NCBI RefSeq assembly: GCF_011745365.1
Contig: NW_024468913.1
Coordinates: forward strand, 3,162,001 to 3,226,000
Length of the DNA: 64,000 nt
DNA from: Cryphonectria parasitica EP155
Lineage: Eukaryota; Ascomycota; Sordariomycetes; Diaporthales; Cryphonectriaceae
Direction: 5' to 3'
Shown here: positions 1 through 10,453 of the stretch, piece by piece
Layout of the letters: every line of letters starts with the position of its first letter
How positions within the stretch are numbered: position 1 is the first letter of the stretch
Notes under the pieces: model-generated
The model's input: the letters and a program-made list of their open reading frames with translations, nothing else
The model's database searches: none
Told to the model about the DNA's origin: nothing
Program-made: the position numbers and the translations under genes

Positions 1-1168
1 GGGGAGGTCTTGAGTTTGCACGGCTTTTGGTCTGTAGTAGCACTGGCATCACTGTCAATTGGTGTCGCCGTCGAGGAGAGGGGCGCCCAGCAGAAATTGG
101 ATCTACCCGGCTTGGGCATTGGGAAACGTGTGTCTGGCTTGTCTGGCTCAAGCAGGAAAAAGGAACAACGCTGCCAGTGCAGGGTAAGGAGGCTTGGGGA
201 GTATGTAGCGTATGAAGGAAAGAGGTTCGAGGTGGAACAGGCTGGTCGCGTCGCGATCTTACTTACAGTAATACACTTTCTATTGTAGCCAGTGGTGTTT
301 CTTTTGAGAAATGGTCACTACAAAGGCTTCCCAAGGGAGGAGTACAGAAGGAGGGGGGGAGGGAATGAGTGTCGGGATTCACAGGTATTCGAGTGAGACC
401 TGGAAAGTTCAGAGTAAAAAAGTAAAGAACGTGGAGGACGTGTCAAGAAGGGGTTGAGGAATGAGGAGAGCTTAGAGTCGCAAGGGAGAGAATTACGTAC
501 GTCTCCGACGCCAGCGATTAGGGGACCCCACGCCCCTAAATTTAGCGAGCTGTCAGCCAGGTTCCCACGCTAGAACACGGCCCGCTGATTCGGCTCCCAG
601 GGCTCTGGAACATGTGGGGACCGAGAAAGGCTGAACCCTGTACCGGTTATGGATGAGATGGGAAATGTAGTATATTCATCCCGATGCTTCCTTCAGACAT
701 TTGCCACTTTCTAGTTGAAGGAGTGATAGAGAGAAAGAAAAAACCCAAAAAGAAGAAGAAAATTGAATAACTGTAGTGGAGATATGGGCTCCATGCCAAG
801 AACTTAAATGACTGATTCAGAAAGCAATCATGATCTGGAACCCCATCAGCACCTCCTGTTAAGCATTAAAATAGGTGCTTCTGAGCCCTGGTAGGAAAAC
901 GCTCAGGCGCACCTCACATGTTTCTTTTCTTCCTGATTTGGTGGTTTTATTCTTTTAGTCTTGCCTCGTAGCCCACCCAATTCAAAATAGAAGGTCTAAG
1001 TCACAAATGAATTCATTCCAAAGGTGAATCCAGCTCATGTGCATAACTCATGCTCCAAAAAGAGATGGGACTTGAATCTGATTCCCCAAATCTATAGATT
1101 GCCAAAAGAGAAATTACCATGCCACAAGTCAAAGAAATGGAGGACTGCAAAATGGTTACCTTTGCCTC
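1..1168. other. Left-edge intergenic stretch, no gene seen
   Basis: The only ATG-started reading frame of note is 92 codons (10-288), with no recognisable domain and a composition like non-coding DNA. The last part probably carries the 3' UTR of the minus-strand Ulp1-like gene that stops at 1169. The segment around 730-770 is A-rich. I see no tRNA, repeat or mobile-element signature. Confidence 0.5.
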
Positions 1169-3760
1169 TTACTCCATAGAAGCATGTTCCATGCCCAAAT
1201 CACCCTCCATGACAGCCTTGTTGATTTGTTCACGCCACTCAGACAGCTCTTGCATGCCCTTGCAGACGCAGTCCTGAGCATCATGCAGCATGTTGAGACG
1301 CTCCTGGAGCACATCAATAGAGGATGCAGCCTGTCTCAACTCAAGTCCCTCGGAGCTGAGGAGCTTATACTCTGGGTCTTCCGCACCCCGGGTCCTTATG
1401 GAGAGCTCTTCGACGATCCCAATGATGTTATCACGCTTCCTATCTCGGACCAACACATTCTGGTCGAGCTGAGATTTCAATGAGACATTTCCTTGGTCAA
1501 TGTGCACAACAAGATCATGGAAGATGCGGTATCCCTGGTGAATATTTCCAATGAGTCTCTTTGCGTTGGCGGCTCTGCTCCTGATCCGGTCTTCAGTCAT
1601 CGTGACGGTCTGCGCCGAATTCTGAATCTGTTCGGAAGAGCTGCCCCCATCTGGAGGCCTGGACTCCAGTGCTTGACCTTGGCGGATCGTCTTCTCTATA
1701 GTCTCCGCCCTATAGTGCTGAAAACGAAGCTGTAAGGACGGATCTCTCCGCAGAAAGGAAACGAGGATCACATGGCGCCAGAATACCCAGTCCACAGCTT
1801 CAGGCAGTGGCGGTGAAGGTTGAAGGCTGCCGACGATGCACATGGCAGCCAGACAGATGGCTGGTCTGTTGTTGCTCCTTACGAGCTGGTCAGGACATAC
1901 ACAGTGCTGGTGATGCCACGCGTCGGGATCTGGATCGCGGTCTGGAAGCATGAAGCTTATCAGACGAGCTACTCGCATGGTGCGGTCAGACTTGTCGCTG
2001 GCCTGACCTTCGCTCCATCTGGCTGGATCATAGTATTGTATTGTCCCATACTTGTCGTGGTCGCCCACGTATTCGAGAGGCTTGAGCCGTATGACGACCA
2101 AGACACAATGACCATCATCCAGCCTCAAAGGTACCAGGAGCGTGCCTCTCTCCTCAGAGTGCCGGGAAACTTGCTGCAGCAACGCTGGGTTGTCATACGT
2201 TTTCGAGTCGTCCACAACTATGAACTTTTCTGACCGTACCACTTCTATCTGCTTCAAGATGGAGAGGGTGGTTTCGTCGTCCCAATGTTGCGCTTGCTCG
2301 AGGAGATGATCCCGAGACTCGGATTTGTCCATACGCTTGGAACTGCCATCGCTAAACCTATTGGGCTCGCTCGGGCTCTCCTTTATAGGTCGCTTCCTCG
2401 ATACCGAGCTGGAGCTGCGGGCATGCGTGGTGGAGGGGCTGATGTTGCGTAAAGTCCCTTGCTTGCATTGCCACGGCGCAGCGGCGGGTGACGTCGCATG
2501 AACCGCTGTGCTCCATCTTTCACTGAAGTCTGTAAGTTCTGAGAACCCCTCAGATGGCAAGGGACCGGACGAGTATGGCTCTCGCTCTTTTGTCCAGGCG
2601 GCACTCGGATCTGGGTTTGACAAAATGACATGCCTGTCATCCTGAAGAGTAGAGCTGCTTCCAACGGCTTTTTCTTCAAAATACCCAGCATCCTCAGTCG
2701 ATGGAAGTGCAATATCTCGCTGTTGTAGTCTCTGGATAAACGGGCTGCCACGCAGCGGAGGCAGTTGCATCTTCTCCTTCCTCATTTGCGCCTGGTAAGG
2801 GTTTTTGATGAGCTCTGCGTGTGGAACAGGAGTTCTCATGTCCTGATCCTGTCCCTGATCTTGCCTACGTCTATTTTGAGCGTGGTCTCTTCCCTCTTCT
2901 TGAGAGAACTTTTGTGTCTGAGGAGTTTGTTCCACCTTGGAGTCATCCTGCTGAGGGTGCCTCTCGAACTCAGGATTCGCGGGCCCCAGAGCAGAGATCT
3001 CATCAGATGCGAAGAGGATAGGTTTAGGCTCCGCACATGGAATGGATGTAGTGTCTATTGGAACACCTCTCTTAGTGGCACTGTATCTCAGCATGCGCTT
3101 GTAAGCGTCGGCAAGCCCCGATTTACCCCGCGAATTGGCTGTAAAAATGTACATGCGCTTTCGAAGAATTTTGAGGCGGTGATCAGAAAACAATGTCGGG
3201 CCAAAGATAAGGAGCAGATGCCAGATAGATGTGCCCTATGACAAGTTGCATCAGTCATCCCCTTCGAGTATGGATTATACACCTCTATGAGACATGTCGA
3301 AGTGATCACGACTTGGGATAGGATAGCAGTCACTACATACCGACTGTACCGCAGTATGCTTCAGCATAGGAAAATGATTGAATGACGCAAGTTCATCGGC
3401 GAACTCGATGCGAAGGATTCGACCCAAGACGTCCTCACCAATGTTCTCAGCAGCCCAAAATTGAAACGGTTCAAAGGGTGCCAGAGCCGCGGTCTGTGGA
3501 AATATGATGGCCTTGAATGTGTTGCTAAAGCACTGTCGAAGACGTTTCCATGCTGCTTGTACAACGGCATCTGTTGCGGCTAGGTCTTGCAAAGCAGTGC
3601 GGAAAATCTGCACGTCCTTGCTCCATCCTTGCTCCGACTGCTGATGCGCAGCGTTTTGTTCATTTTGTTTCTTTGATCTCGAGGTAGTTGCCTTGCTACG
3701 AGGAGGCTCTTGGGGCGGGTCTCTTGCAGCCTTCAACGCCTGCTGTTTGGTCCGTGCCAT
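1169..3760 (-). CDS. Ulp1/C48-like cysteine protease domain protein (predicted, divergent)
   Basis: Two exons are predicted on the minus strand, 3760-3341 and 3235-1169, joined over a 105-nt intron with a GTATGT donor and CATAG acceptor. Both sides are phase 0, giving about 828 residues. The N-terminus is basic (MARTKQQALKAARDPPQ). The middle (about 220-480) is Gln/Ser/Arg-rich and looks disordered. Around residues 480-620 the order of a C48 (SUMO protease) core can be traced: GHCVLVVIRL with His about 516, IQYYDP with Asp about 543, PDQ with Gln about 590, then a Cys about 601 in RPAICLAAMC. This matches the His-Asp-Gln-Cys order of Ulp1, but HW is replaced by HC and the usual DCG around the nucleophile is absent. 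The C-terminus looks coiled-coil. If active it would cleave SUMO or another ubiquitin-like protein. It could also be a catalytically dead relative. The gene model is more certain than the function. Confidence 0.6.
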
Positions 3761-5708
3761 ACTGTGATACTTGTTGCTTGCTCACTCGGTGAATCGTGTC
3801 GAATCAGACGGTACGATCAGACTGCAAGAAGTGCGTCTGTGAAGACTTGGTGCCCAAGATTCAATCTCGTGTTCGAAATTGGAAAAGCCTGGGGTGCCAG
3901 ATGGAACTTCCAAGTATGTCAATTCGATGTGGTGCAGTGAAGACCAGCTGATGAAACCGACTGTTGCTCAGAAGCGCAAACGGCAGAGAAATGGTGATTT
4001 CAGAATGCGAACAAGTTGCTACTTAGTGATTGTGTCTTGAATAGACTGGCCGTGCGTCCTGGTCTGCATGTGAGAGAGTCAATCGGCAAGCACAAGCACA
4101 AGCGGCTGCTCATGTGGGAAGGAGTTGCAAAAGTTGGAGAGAAAGAAAAGAAACACTAAAAGGAATGGGACAGACCACTGACGAGGATGTTCCACCAAGG
4201 CCCACTGGCCGTATGAGAAACAAGCACACTCACTTATCTCTTGGGGTTTGCTGTGGAAATCAACTGAGGATGGCTGGCTGCCGAATTAGGCAAGGTGGTT
4301 GGGATTGAAGTGATTTTTTGGTCGAGGTTGACAAGAAGGTTGGGGTCCGGAGGAGATTATGGAAAGGATATGAGTGGTGGTAAAGTCTTCGCACAAGAAG
4401 ATGATACCAGTGGAATAAGTAAGAGGAACAGGACCAGCCGAAATCAGAGGAGAGGAAGGAGTTTCACAAAGAAGACAAAATTTGAGACCAACAGAGTGAG
4501 GAAAAGACCCTGTGAGTGAGTTCATGAATGTGCTATTTTCTGAACCCAGAAGAGAAAAACGCGTTTCTCTCAGCTCCTTCACGCATGCTCCCAGTACATC
4601 CCTCTGATCTGTCACCTATGAGCATGGGGCATAGGTACTTGATTTCCTGCTTCAAGCCAGTCTTCACAAGGGCTCTCTCATAAGGGGTACAGTGCAGTGG
4701 GTGTTTATCACGGATGGAATCCTGGCAGAAGAGCGCATCCCTGACTGACAGTGCTACTGCTGTATATGCTGCTCTAGGACATTTGGGAAGAGATATCCAA
4801 TGTTCGCAAAGAGCGGCAAAACATCTTGCATTCAACCATACAGGAGTACTCTGAGGCAAGTGCCAGCTTGAGTCTAGACAGACCTAGAAGCTTCAGAGCG
4901 GTAGTGCACCTGCAAAGACGCCTGTGAACCTGGAAGGGGAGCAAGCACACATATGGGAAGGCAGGTCAGCAGTCTGAAAACTGAGCAGACCCATATATAT
5001 TTTCGGGAGTGAAGAAAGAGGGGAAGAAAGAAGAAGAGAAGAGGGGGGATGAGTGGTATGGCCTCATGTTGAAAGCAAGTTCGGGTCATTCAAAATGGCT
5101 GCATGCTGAGGTAGAGGAGGATCTCCAAAGCAGAACACACATCATCTGGCAAAGGGTCAGCTGAAAACCTGAAAGATGAAGCCTAATCCTTTGTAATGTG
5201 ATAATCCAGGGTTTTACGTAGCAGTTGAATCTGGTAACTGAGAGTATTTCTGTCACTCGCCAGTTCGGGAGCCCTTGCAGTCGTGTTGTCAAGGTCATCT
5301 CGTCAGAAGAAGAAGACGAACATACCATGGTACAACACATGATTGAGTAGGTACCTAAGTACTGTGTAGTCAACCTGCAGGTCTTTGATTAGCTAATATG
5401 GTGGTGGGGGTAGAAGGTACCTGACTAGGCCAAACACTGACTAGTGACCCCGCCATGCCAGGGAGGGCCGGAAGCTCCGACACAGGAGCTTTCGTCACCG
5501 ATGAAGAAATCAGATTCAAACAGTCATAATTCCGCTTTCGAGGACAGAATAAGGATAGCTGGGTCGAGATATAGGGACCTCTTGGAGCCTCCCTCGATAC
5601 AACAACAGTATTTACACATATCAACCTCAGTCTAGGTAAGGAACAGGATCCTCACATAATTCGGAACAGGTTTTGCACCCTTTTTCATTCACCCCACTAC
5701 CCCTCTAT

Positions 5709-5718
5709 CCAATATTGG
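5709..5718. promoter_or_regulatory. Inverted CCAAT pair upstream of HIS1
   Basis: CCAATATTGG reads as CCAAT on each strand, back to back, 170 bases before the HIS1 start codon. CCAAT boxes bind the HAP/CBF complex in fungi. Seen directly; binding is inferred. Confidence 0.4.
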
Positions 5719-5736
5719 CTGAGGCTATTCCCAGTT

Positions 5737-5743
5737 TGACTCA
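5737..5743. promoter_or_regulatory. GCN4/CPC1-type TGACTCA element upstream of HIS1
   Basis: A perfect TGACTCA lies 145 bases before the HIS1 ATG. This is the consensus site of yeast Gcn4 and its filamentous-fungal orthologue CPC1/CpcA, the activators of cross-pathway control that induce amino-acid biosynthetic genes on starvation. Its place before a histidine-pathway gene supports function. Confidence 0.65.
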
Positions 5744-5887
5744 ACTGGCCCTCCACAACATTCTGCCCAAAACTTGATCATTGGGTGCAGGTTCAAGCTA
5801 ATTGATGTTGTGCAGGTGTTGGCTGTCTTTTTAAATCCTGTCACTGCATCCATTCGATATACATAAAGTCAAGAATTCTCGCAAGCC

Positions 5888-7175
5888 ATGGATCTGGTGA
5901 ACCAGTAAGTTGTCCCGGCTCCAACACCACCATTTTCTCTGAAGCAGATTCCACTCTCCATCTCCTTCTCTCTCTATCTTCCTCATAGGCAAAGAAGGCT
6001 ATGCACAATCCGCTGACACCTGCGCTAAGCCTAGAAGGACGGCTGCTCTTCGCCGTGCCCAAGAGTAAGCCTACGCTCCAAAACCTACGCCCTCCTACCC
6101 AAGTCCCGAAAGGCACCACTAACCAGTACACCCACCAGAGGGCCGTCTGCAGCAAGCCACCCTCAACCTCCTCGAGGGCGCCGACATACAATTCCGCCGC
6201 GAGAACCGCCTCGACATCGCGCTCGTCAAGAACCTCCCCATCGCGCTGGTCTTCCTCCCCGCCGCCGACATCCCGACGTTCGTGGGCGAGGGCCAGGTTG
6301 ACCTGGGCATCACCGGCTACGACCAGGTCCAGGAGTACGAGGCCGGTGTCAGGAGTACGGCCCGGGCGCGGCGCATGTCCGGCGATGTCACTCCTGCGGA
6401 CGGCAAGCCCAGGGGCTGCGAGACGGTCATGGACCTGGGCTTCGGGGCGTGCAAGCTCCAGGTGCAGGTCCCCGTGAAGGGCACATACACCAGCGGCCAG
6501 CACCTGATAGGGAAGAACATCGGCACCAGCTTCGTCCACCTGGCCGAGGAATACTTTGCCAGGCTGGAGTTGGAGCAGGACGGCGCCACGGCTGACGCAG
6601 AGGGCTGGACTCCGGATCGGAAACTGCGGACCAAGATCGTGGAGCTGAGCGGCAGTGTCGAGGCGGCATGCGCCCTGGGCGTTGCAGATGGTATTGTTGA
6701 CCTCGTCGGTACGTGAACTCTACAAACCCTCCCCTCTTGTACATGTTATCAAAGTCCAAGAAAAATGATGTCCGTTGTGCTGACTTGGCCCTTCACAGAA
6801 TCTGGCGAGACTATGAAGGCTGCAGGCCTTGAAGCCATCGATACCGTAGTGGAATCCTCCTCGATCCTGATCAAGTCGAAGGCCCCGACACACCCAGACA
6901 TGGTCGAACTTATCGCATCCCGCATCCGTGGCGTCATCACAGCGCAGAGATATGTTCTCTGCCAGTACAACGTGCCAAGAAGCCACCTCAAGGAGGCAAC
7001 TTCCATTACACCCGGCAAGCGGGCGCCCACAGTGACGCCGCTCGAGGAAGAAGGCTGGGTCGCTGTCAGCTCCATGGTGGAGAAGAAGAAGATCGCACCA
7101 GCTATGGACGAGCTTGTCAAGGTCGGGGCAACGGACATTCTGGTGCTGGATATCCACAACTCTCGTGCAGGCTAA
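5888..7175 (+). CDS. HIS1: ATP phosphoribosyltransferase, first step of histidine synthesis
   Basis: Condenses ATP with PRPP to make N'-phosphoribosyl-ATP in the cytosol. Four exons are predicted: 5888-5904, 6030-6064, 6139-6708 and 6799-7175, with introns of 125, 74 and 90 nt. The coding sum is 999 nt, or 332 residues. The tiny 17-nt and 35-nt first exons were placed because the spliced start MDLVNHLEGRLLFAVPKKGR closely follows the yeast His1 N-terminus. The first acceptor is then an AAG after a CTGAC branch-like sequence, not the nearby TAG, which breaks the frame. Family landmarks are LDIALVKNLPIALVFLPAAD, FVGEGQVDLGITGYDQV, the PRPP-loop segment GIVDLVESGETMKAAGL and a C-terminal ACT-like regulatory domain with VTPLEEEGWVAVSSMV. 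A segment of roughly 20 residues after about 115 (SGDVTPADGKPRGCE) is extra relative to yeast. The upstream TGACTCA suggests cross-pathway control. Confidence 0.93.
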
Positions 7176-7523
7176 AGAGTCTGAATAATTATGTCGTTCA
7201 AGAGAACACAAAAAAAGAAAAGGAAGGCAAGAAAAAGGGATGTAAGACCGATACGATGCTGGAGGCTTTAGAGGAGTCTGGGAATAGAAAGTGGTCGCTA
7301 TGCACTTTGTTATTACTCCATTTTTGGTTCGGAGCCGGGCGGATTAAAACATAAAAACAAAGTTATCTGGGAAGCAAATGATGAAATAGACCTGTCAAGA
7401 ACAACCTGAGTGGGGACGTTCTTTGCAACAGCACGTTGTCAATTGTGCAATGTGGTAGATTTGTTTTATGGTATTTTGGGGTATCCTTTTTAGAAGCAGC
7501 AACGAGCGCATCGTCCTGTCTCC
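7176..7523. other. Convergent intergenic region, HIS1 and phosphomannomutase 3' ends
   Basis: A 348-base gap between two facing stop codons. It starts A-rich (runs around 7208-7240) and must carry both 3' UTRs. No other feature seen. Confidence 0.5.
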
Positions 7524-8600
7524 TTACAGATCAAAAAGCTCCTTGAGCAGCTTCATGGTCTCTTCTGGGCCGTTGACGGTATGTCCCTCGGTACGAGGAT
7601 CACTGTAGATCTCATAGTCGTTGCCGCCCTTGAACGTCTTGTCGCCAAAGAAGTGCACGGTGGTGTACGCGACGCCGCCGGGCTTCTTGGCCTCGTTCTC
7701 GAGGTGCTGCAGGCAGTAGGTCTTGTCCCAGCCCGTGGGGAAGACGTCGAAGGAGATCTGGCCGCCGATGGAGAAGGTCAAGCCCAGGTGGCCGAAGCGC
7801 TCGCGCAGCTTCTCGACGAACTTCTGGCGCACCTTGTGCTCCTTGTCGTAGGCCTCGTAGTCGTTACGCTCCTGCACAGAGGCGTTGCGGCCCACAGGGC
7901 TCACATTGATCATGCCGTTGCGGAATTCGACAAACGTGCCCCGCTTCACGGGGATGTCCAGGTCCGCCACGTAGTGCAGACAGAAGTTGACGAGCTCCTT
8001 GTACTGGTCCTCGCCGATCCACTTGATGAAGCTATTGGAAGGGAGAGCCTGGCCGTTCTCTGTGTGTGTAGGTTTCCCACATCCCAAGTGTCAGCAATGA
8101 ACAACGCGCAAGGAAGGCAGAAACAGAAGGCAAAAGAGAACCTGAGTTTGAGAGCCTCGTCTGAACCACATCAAGGCAGGCTCATCATCTCGAAAGGTCG
8201 CCTTGGAAGAATTTAGTGGGGATACCAACATACTATATGCTGTCAGGCCATTCTCGGCAAAGCAGAAGTCGAACAGTGTCTTGACATCGATATCCGCAGT
8301 GCCCAGCTGTTCCTGCTGCTTGACCAGATCACTGCCACCCACAAAGCCGATGGCGACCTTTTGACGCAGGCGCGAGAGGATGTTGAGCATCTCAGATGAG
8401 ACAGTCTACATACATTAGAGATCAATCTTTGAGCCATGTATAGATATATGAATTGCAGTGTGGTGATGGTGGTAGAAGAGGGTCTCCAAGGGATCAATCA
8501 GACTTACCAACCGTGCAGGCGTAAGGGTGCCATCGACGTCAAAGAGACAGATAGTGTTCTTGATGGGGCGTTCTCCTAGAGGAGGGTATGAGGGAGCCAT
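7524..8600 (-). CDS. SEC53: Phosphomannomutase (Sec53/PMM type)
   Basis: Converts mannose-6-phosphate to mannose-1-phosphate in the cytosol, feeding GDP-mannose for N-glycans, O-mannosylation and GPI anchors. Three exons: 8600-8508, 8405-8234 and 8059-7524, with introns of 102 and 174 nt. The sum is 801 nt, or 266 residues, within the usual eukaryotic PMM range. The start [16 protein letters not shown] leads into the HAD-type nucleophile motif FDVDGTLTP (Asp21 and Asp23). Next come [14 protein letters not shown], the cap-domain segment [20 protein letters not shown] and the HAD motif [15 protein letters not shown] near the end. The second join, [22 protein letters not shown], is phase 1 and reads straight through the family. 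The enzyme acts upstream of the GH47 mannosidase about 19 kb away, but nothing suggests co-regulation. Confidence 0.95.
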
Positions 8601-10170
8601 GTTGCTTTCTGTCTCTGGTCAATGGGCAAAAAAACAAGAATAAAAGAAGGGAGTAGAGGTGGGTGGTGGTGACGTTGGGAGAGCTTCAGGACAACACACA
8701 CAGAAAGTTGCCCGTCGAGGGGCACCAAAGCTCACTGAGACAGACCCCTGGAAGCTTGCAGTTCAGGTAGGGCCTACAGGTTGACCCCGCGGCAGGGACC
8801 CACTATAGCTTAGTTAGGTCTTCACAAGCCAGGGGTTCAGATGAATCTGTAAATCGAGACTCTTCCCGAGGGAGGAAAAAAACCCCCAAAAACCACCGCC
8901 ACGGACCAACCAGGCAATCAGCGTATCAGATCCTTGCCTCGCACAAAGCTCCATCACATCTCATTTTTCATGCAAGATCGACTTCACTAATTGAACAACT
9001 GCTGGAGCAGAGGATTGGATATGTCCTAGGAGCAGGTAATCTCTCTTGAACCTCTAAAGGAGGATTATATGTATCTGCCTTCGTCCCTCGTCAAAAATCA
9101 CCATCCATCTCTCTTTGATTTCTTTTCCACCTGGAAATGTTAGACTTCTTTCTATTCATTATAAAGTGTTGATCGCAGGTCCATCTAACACATTCCTCCC
9201 CGACCCAGCTGCTGAACCATTGTCACACCTCGATAGCTACTCAGAGACCCAGTCACAAGGCAGCCGGTGTTCCAAAGGCCATGCTACACACAAGACTCAG
9301 ATCTTGTCTCTGATACTCCGAGTACAGCATGCGTAAAAGAAAAATCGACCTTATATGTACAATCTTCCTGGTGGAGACCTAGACAGGGTGTCACACTCTC
9401 GACTAGACAGCTGTTATCATACCCAGAGTGTTTTGTCTTGGGTTGATGTTCCAAAGGCTCACTGCAGGCTCAACAGTGCTGCTGTAGATGTAACACTCAT
9501 CGAGCAAGCACGTTCTACTGTTTGGGAGGGGGATTTCTTGCAGCTTGTCATAACAATTATTATGAAACATATAGCAGGAAAAGATCACATACAACTGGAG
9601 AAAGGGCAGAGGAACCAGTGAGGAAAAAGAAAAGTGGTACTGTATCATAGTTAAGAGAAGTAAGAGACACACTCCTCTCATAAAAGCTAATACACTACAA
9701 AATAATGATGCAGGACAGAAAATGAAAACAGTTCAACTAGCCTCTCTTGCCCCACCTTACTAACCAAAAACCACCGACAAAAACCCTTGCTTGTTTCTCT
9801 GTAAATGCGTTGCTTTGTGTTTTTCCAATGCTTTGCCAGACAATGGATTGAGAAGTGAAGAAATCCAACGAAAGCCTCTGCCAGCCTGTTGCGGATATGC
9901 AACAACGATGAATATTGCCCAATGAAGGGCCTGGCAGGAACGTATGCAATGACCCCTCCCGATGAAACCAGACTGATGACAACGCCGCAACGGAAGAAAG
10001 AAAGAAAAAGGACCCTTCACCCAAACAGAATAGTTATGTGGAAAAACCGTTGTCGTGACAGACCCCTGAAACCGACATGGCATGGTGGTGGCGCGTAAAG
10101 CATCTGGGTAGAGAAAACTCCGTGGTATCATAGCTGCTGTTGGACGACCTGGCCTGCTGTGCTCCCTCGT

Positions 10171-10195
10171 TGCTGCTGCTGCTGCTGCTGCTGCT
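10171..10195. repeat. (TGC)8 microsatellite in the os-1 3' flank
   Basis: Eight uninterrupted TGC units about 260 bases past the os-1 stop codon, so probably in its 3' UTR or just beyond. Seen directly. Confidence 0.85.
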
Positions 10196-10301
10196 CCTCA
10201 CAAAAAAAGACAAAATCCTTGCGAATCCGCCTGCTCTGTTTCTCTGGCTTGCTCTGTCCGAAACCGGTTGCAATGTGTGCAGTGTGTAGTAGTGTAGAGT
10301 A

Positions 10302-10340
10302 GTGTGCGTGCGTGTGTGTGTGTATGTGTGTGAGTGTGTG
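10302..10340. repeat. GT-rich imperfect microsatellite
   Basis: An imperfect GT tract with single C and A interruptions, about 115-150 bases beyond the os-1 stop codon and likely within its 3' UTR. Seen directly. Confidence 0.8.
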
Positions 10341-10453
10341 CAGAATGTCACCAGCATACAGTATATATTGTAAGTGTGTGAATGTGTGACTGTACTACTC
10401 TACTGGCTGTTGGCTCGGAGGATGAGCTGCTGACAGCAAAACAGAAATGTTAG

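Larger units (their letters stand above)
3761..5887. other. Divergent intergenic region between the Ulp1-like gene and HIS1
   Basis: This 2.1-kb stretch holds the promoters of two divergent genes. Reading frames in it are at most about 110 codons with no family resemblance. A TACCATGGTA palindrome lies at 5323-5332. The HIS1-proximal 200 bases contain a CCAAT/ATTGG pair, a TGACTCA site and a weak TATA-like TATACATAA about 30 bases before the start codon. Confidence 0.6.
8601..10453. other. Intergenic region upstream of phosphomannomutase and downstream of os-1
   Basis: This 1.85-kb stretch holds the promoter of phosphomannomutase and the 3' UTR of os-1, both on the minus strand. Small frames (for example 9403-9681 and 9760-10131) show no family features and are not called. 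The os-1-proximal end has a TGC run and a GT-rich tract, listed separately. Confidence 0.55.

Noticed and set aside
1041..1110. Possible tRNA T-arm (GATTCAAGTCC on the minus strand)
   Set aside because: No matching D-arm, anticodon stem or acceptor stem could be folded around it.
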